Source: Jimgerdemannia flammicorona (Eukaryota; Mucoromycota; Endogonomycetes; Endogonales; Endogonaceae). Taken from it: DNA of 28,018 nucleotides. The translations under genes and the position numbers were made by a program. Of this stretch, positions 27,817-28,018 are shown one piece after another. The first letter of the stretch is position 1. Each line of letters opens with the position of its first letter. The notes beneath the pieces were generated by a model that made no database searches, was not told the DNA's origin, and saw only the letters and a list, made by a program, of their open reading frames with translations. The DNA lies in assembly GCA_003990745.1 (NCBI GenBank), contig RBNI01000667.1, positions 1 to 28,018 on the forward strand. Direction: 5' to 3'.

Positions 27817-28018
27817 TTCCTCAGACTATTACTGATACATAATATCTCAGCTAAAGTTGCAGTTGACAGGGTTGCTGGTCTATTTAACCACTCTCACTTT
27901 GCAAACTTCAAGACTTCATCACTCAACTCCATATCCAAGAAGGGGTCCTCCCTATGATATCAGATACACTACTTATCCTGGCAATTAGGGATCTCTGTCA
28001 ATTATGATATTTTTTTTT
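27812..28018 (+). pseudogene. DIRS/Ngaro-like RT, continuation after copia
   Basis: KVAVDRVAGLFNHSHFANF (27853-27909) followed by SSLNSISKKGSS and IHYLSWQLGISVNYDI reproduces the DIRS-type RT block (GR.AGPF..PPF.NF..SPLG.VPKK, then HLS.P.G.SVND.I). One frameshift near 27850 and a stop after GSSL (TGA at 27955-27957) show decay. The rest of RT, RNase H and any tyrosine recombinase lie beyond the right edge. Confidence 0.75.

Noticed and set aside
1..28018. Host genes, rRNA, tRNA, CRISPR or antiphage-type systems
   Set aside because: Every coding stretch of reasonable quality except the 6632-7615 ORF is assigned to a retroelement; no spacer-repeat array or RNA-gene structure was seen.

Overview
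This window looks eukaryotic and consists entirely of nested, inactivated retrotransposons. I find no host gene, tRNA, rRNA or CRISPR. A filamentous fungus that methylates cytosines in its repeats fits best: a Tad/I-like LINE with an RNase H C-terminus, Ty3, Ty1/copia and tyrosine-recombinase-type retroelements occur together, CpG is strongly depleted in the Ty3 copy, and the oldest layers have decayed to very AT-rich DNA. The species cannot be named from this sequence.

Layout. (1) 1-~5690, minus strand: a GC-rich LINE. ORF1 is 5584-3698; ORF2 runs from 3637 past the left edge (endonuclease, RT, zinc-binding tail, first bases of RNase H). (2) ~5690-~20690, plus strand: one very old, AT-decayed Ty1/copia copy (gag, zinc knuckle, protease, GAG-pre-integrase, integrase, linker). 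It is recognised by frame-by-frame similarity to the younger copia copy at the right. Three later insertions interrupt it: a 1.58-kb probable solo LTR carrying a 328-codon ORF (6520-8099), a complete 9.8-kb Ty3/gypsy element (8667-18491), and a 469-bp solo LTR (18747-19215). (3) 20698-20718: a T21 run between 12-bp direct repeats, like a bare poly(A)-tail insertion. (4) ~20870-22952 plus 27812-28018, plus strand: a decayed DIRS/Ngaro-like element (Gag-like region and start of RT). (5) 22953-27811, minus strand: a complete copia element with 159-bp LTRs and a perfect CAAAC target duplication, inserted inside the DIRS-like RT. Cutting out the copia plus one CAAAC restores the host RT frame.

The most unusual element is the Ty3/gypsy one. 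After the Gag zinc knuckle, a single reading frame runs protease, a long region with three Cys/His clusters, a trimeric-type dUTPase with all five motifs, and a further unassigned domain before RT-RNase H-integrase with a GPY/F motif. The dUTPase motif-3 Asp and the second RT catalytic Asp both read Asn, as expected from G-to-A changes.

Decay differs by layer. In the LINE and young copia, most breaks are TGA where Arg (CGA) is expected, i.e. CpG deamination. In the Ty3 copy, Trp and Gln codons have become TAG/TAA too, and its LTRs differ almost only by transitions. In the old copia most C and G have gone and zinc-knuckle Cys codons read Tyr. The window thus reads as successive stages of transition-driven TE inactivation.
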